A DNA stretch of 14,521 nt, from positions 1 through 14,521 of the forward strand of contig JALUVB010000055.1 in the NCBI GenBank assembly GCA_027021085.1, read 5' to 3'. This document shows positions 12,624-14,521 of this stretch, one piece after another. Each line of letters begins with the position of its first letter. Positions within the stretch are counted from its first letter, which is position 1. The notes beneath the pieces were generated by a model that ran no database searches, was not told the origin of the DNA, and saw only the letters and a program-made list of their open reading frames with translations. The position numbers were made by a program, and so were the translations under genes. This DNA is from a bacterium (GTDB taxonomy: Bacteria; CAIJMQ01; JAADFP01).

Positions 12624-14468
12624 GCCTTCTATCTCCTGCAAAATTTTGCGGGTTTCCTGCCAGGTTTCCTTAACAAAGGAATCATCTTCGGCACAGGTAT
12701 GGGCAGAGTCGTAATCCTCAATTACCTTTTTCCCTCTTATATCGTCTTTCCTTTTGGATTCTTCCACCATTTCGGCAATCTTTTCCTGCATTTCGGCCAG
12801 CACCTGCAGGAGCTCTTTTAAGCTTTTCCCGGGGAATTCCTCCCGGATTATTTTACGCTCATGCTCCCAGCGAGTATCCGGGGATTCTTCTCCCAGGATG
12901 TTTTCCCACTCCCTGCTTTCCTCCAGTTTTTTCTTTAACCCGCACAATGCATAGTAGCGGATGAAGAAGGTGTAAATATCCACTGCTTTCTTGCGGTTTT
13001 TTTCAAAGAGATAATTTTTCCCCAGACCAGGCAAGTCCTTTCCCAGGTAAAAATCCTTTACCTGGGCTATGTTTTTCAATCTTTTGCGTGCCTCTATCAT
13101 CAAATCCACTATGTCCGGCCTTAATACTTCGAAGTTAAACTCAGAGCGCTTTGCCTTATTTCTTTTTCGGTATTTTCCTTCGTTTCTCCGAATGGTAAAC
13201 AGGTTATCAGAGAGCACCCAGCCAGGAATTATCTCGTTAAAGGCAGGGGAAACACCCGGCAGGCTCACGGCAGGCGAATTTATCAACGAAAAGGGGAATT
13301 CCACTTTTTGGGGCAGGGTGGTAACTCCGGTAGCAATGATGGAATAAGGAGCTTTTGTAAAGTTTGCCGGGAACTTGATGTTTGTACCCAGGCCGAAGAA
13401 TGTTCCCTCTCCACACCATATTTCCTGGTCGGGAGCCTTGGAAGTGTGGTTTGAGCCTACATTTGCCCCGTATCCCACGTTTCCTTTACCCTCGGGCCAG
13501 AGAGCGGCAATGAGCAGTGATTGATGGTGAAAGCCCACAAAAGGTCCCACCAGGGAGGCGGTAACCTCTCCTTCTGCCACGCCCGTGTTGGGCCCCAGGA
13601 GCGACTGGGTAACTTTGCCATGCCTTTCCACATGGGAATGCTCTGTAAGCACGGATTCACTTACAATACTCATGCTGGTTACCTCGCTCCCCCATTGAAT
13701 TATGGAGTGTTCCACGATTGCTCCCTCTTTTATCTCTACTTTTTCTTCCCGGTTGCTCAGGATAGTGGAATCTTCCACCTTGGCAGCCCCTTTAATCAGA
13801 GCAAAGGGGCCAAGGAAAATATTTTTGACGGTAGGGGTGGAAATTATCCGGGAATATTCGCCCAGGACTCCCTTCTCTTTTGCAACCAAGTTCAAGTAAC
13901 CCTGGATAAATTCCTCGTACTCACGAAGCAATTCAGCATCTTTTCTCCGGGTAGCAAGCTGTTCAGCAATATCTACGGTTATCTCCGCAAAAGTTTTGAC
14001 CTCTCTTCCCCCCGTCTCTATGGCCAGGGATAACTCCAGGCCATTACCCAGGGAACTTTTAGGAGTAAAGGAAACTATCCCTGTATCAAAAAGAACAGCA
14101 CCTTTTTTCACCATGTAGTTGTGAAGAAGTCTAACCCTGCACAAGAGAGATTCACCTAACAGAACAGAGTGCGAGATTACCGAGTCGTAAATGCCGCAGG
14201 GGAACGGAGCACCTTCTATGTTGACCTCGCCATCCAGGCTGCCAATTGTAACCTCCCCTATGAACACGGAGTTTTTTATTCTATCCGGCAGTAATTCTCC
14301 GGTTATTTTTACCTTGCTCCAGTCAGTGGAAGTATTTCCTGCCTCTTCTAATATCTTTATCTCCCTGGCACTCAACTCCCTGGCGCCGGGTGCTTTTACC
14401 TGCAAGCCGTTTACCAGTTCGGAAGATTCCATTACTTTTTTATAATCAAAGATATCTACCAGCTTCAT
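12606..14468 (-). CDS. DUF4954 family protein (left-handed beta-helix, sugar-nucleotidyltransferase-like)
   Basis: A 620-residue cytoplasmic protein of unknown function. Residues about 55-400 show hexapeptide-like left-handed beta-helix spacing (ISHSVLLGES, EHSIIQWGSEV, TEHSHVERHGKV, TASLVGPFVG). The most conserved part of the family lies at about 314-395: HHQSLLIAALWPEGKG, then NVGYGANVGSNHTSK, FFGLGTNIKFPANF and TGVTTLPQKVEFPFSLI. The C-terminal third (about 440-620) is charged and mostly helical. Beta-helix proteins of this type are usually acyl- or nucleotidyltransferases acting on sugars; the invariant His/Asn-rich part suggests an active site, but no reaction is known to me. No signal peptide is present. 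The start is supported by GGGAG six bases before the ATG. The gene converges on and overlaps acpS. Confidence 0.85.
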   Translation of the reverse strand: MKLVDIFDYKKVMESSELVNGLQVKAPGARELSAREIKILEEAGNTSTDWSKVKITGELLPDRIKNSVFIGEVTIGSLDGEVNIEGAPFPCGIYDSVISHSVLLGESLLCRVRLLHNYMVKKGAVLFDTGIVSFTPKSSLGNGLELSLAIETGGREVKTFAEITVDIAEQLATRRKDAELLREYEEFIQGYLNLVAKEKGVLGEYSRIISTPTVKNIFLGPFALIKGAAKVEDSTILSNREEKVEIKEGAIVEHSIIQWGSEVTSMSIVSESVLTEHSHVERHGKVTQSLLGPNTGVAEGEVTASLVGPFVGFHHQSLLIAALWPEGKGNVGYGANVGSNHTSKAPDQEIWCGEGTFFGLGTNIKFPANFTKAPYSIIATGVTTLPQKVEFPFSLINSPAVSLPGVSPAFNEIIPGWVLSDNLFTIRRNEGKYRKRNKAKRSEFNFEVLRPDIVDLMIEARKRLKNIAQVKDFYLGKDLPGLGKNYLFEKNRKKAVDIYTFFIRYYALCGLKKKLEESREWENILGEESPDTRWEHERKIIREEFPGKSLKELLQVLAEMQEKIAEMVEESKRKDDIRGKKVIEDYDSAHTCAEDDSFVKETWQETRKILQEIEGLLARC

Positions 14469-14521
14469 GTTTCACTCCCTTTTGCCTCGGTTCTTAGTTC
14501 CCCTTCTTACCAAACTCAAAC

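Noticed and set aside
13521-14033. 170-residue open frame on the plus strand
   Set aside because: It is antisense to the conserved DUF4954 beta-helix; composition is that of a shadow frame.

Overview
The window reads as chromosomal DNA of a diderm (Gram-negative-type) bacterium. The signs are a LolA-like periplasmic protein, a lipobox lipoprotein, and a very large secreted protein with a Gly-rich/Cys C-terminus of a kind common in uncultured bacteria and Desulfobacterota-like groups. A DUF4954 protein, a family I know from Bacteroidetes, spirochaetes and several candidate phyla, fits as well. I cannot fix the phylum from sequence alone; an uncultured candidate-phylum bacterium is my best guess.

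Layout. Positions 1-381 hold no gene. They carry a heptamer-repeat element and several REP-like palindromes. Positions 382-11094 hold five genes on the minus strand, transcribed leftward in this order: a radical SAM enzyme with an extra N-terminal Cys cluster (9745-11094), a LolA-like protein (8996-9733), a GT-C/family 39-like membrane glycosyltransferase (7505-8992), a PilZ-domain protein with a degenerate ligand motif (7005-7433), and a 2156-residue modular secreted protein (382-6852). The first three are almost contiguous (gaps of 11 and 3 bases); the last two follow after 71 and 152 bases. A divergent intergenic region (11095-11376) has promoter-like sites in both directions and a perfect 8-bp hairpin. 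A small lipoprotein gene follows on the plus strand (11377-11847). A second gene-free stretch (11848-12254) again carries heptamer repeats and palindromes. It is followed by acpS (12255-12623, plus), whose 3' end overlaps by 18 bases the convergent DUF4954 gene (12606-14468, minus).

How the genes may work together. The minus-strand block looks like a cell-envelope module. It would make one giant exported modular protein, a membrane sugar transferase using a polyprenyl-linked donor, a periplasmic lipid/lipoprotein-binding LolA-like protein, a radical SAM enzyme whose N-terminal Cys pattern recalls the archaeal lipid-crosslinking Tes/MJ0619 group, and a PilZ-type regulator. Co-function is inferred from gene order only.

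The most unusual features are: (1) a family of intergenic elements built of degenerate 7-base units, two of them exactly 12 units (84 bases) long and in opposite orientation near the two ends of the window; (2) one copy of that family running into the 3' end of the giant gene, where it may have replaced the normal C-terminal anchor; (3) an A-B-B-A pattern of near-identical DNA repeats inside the giant gene; and (4) the radical SAM/LolA/GT39 gene cluster itself.
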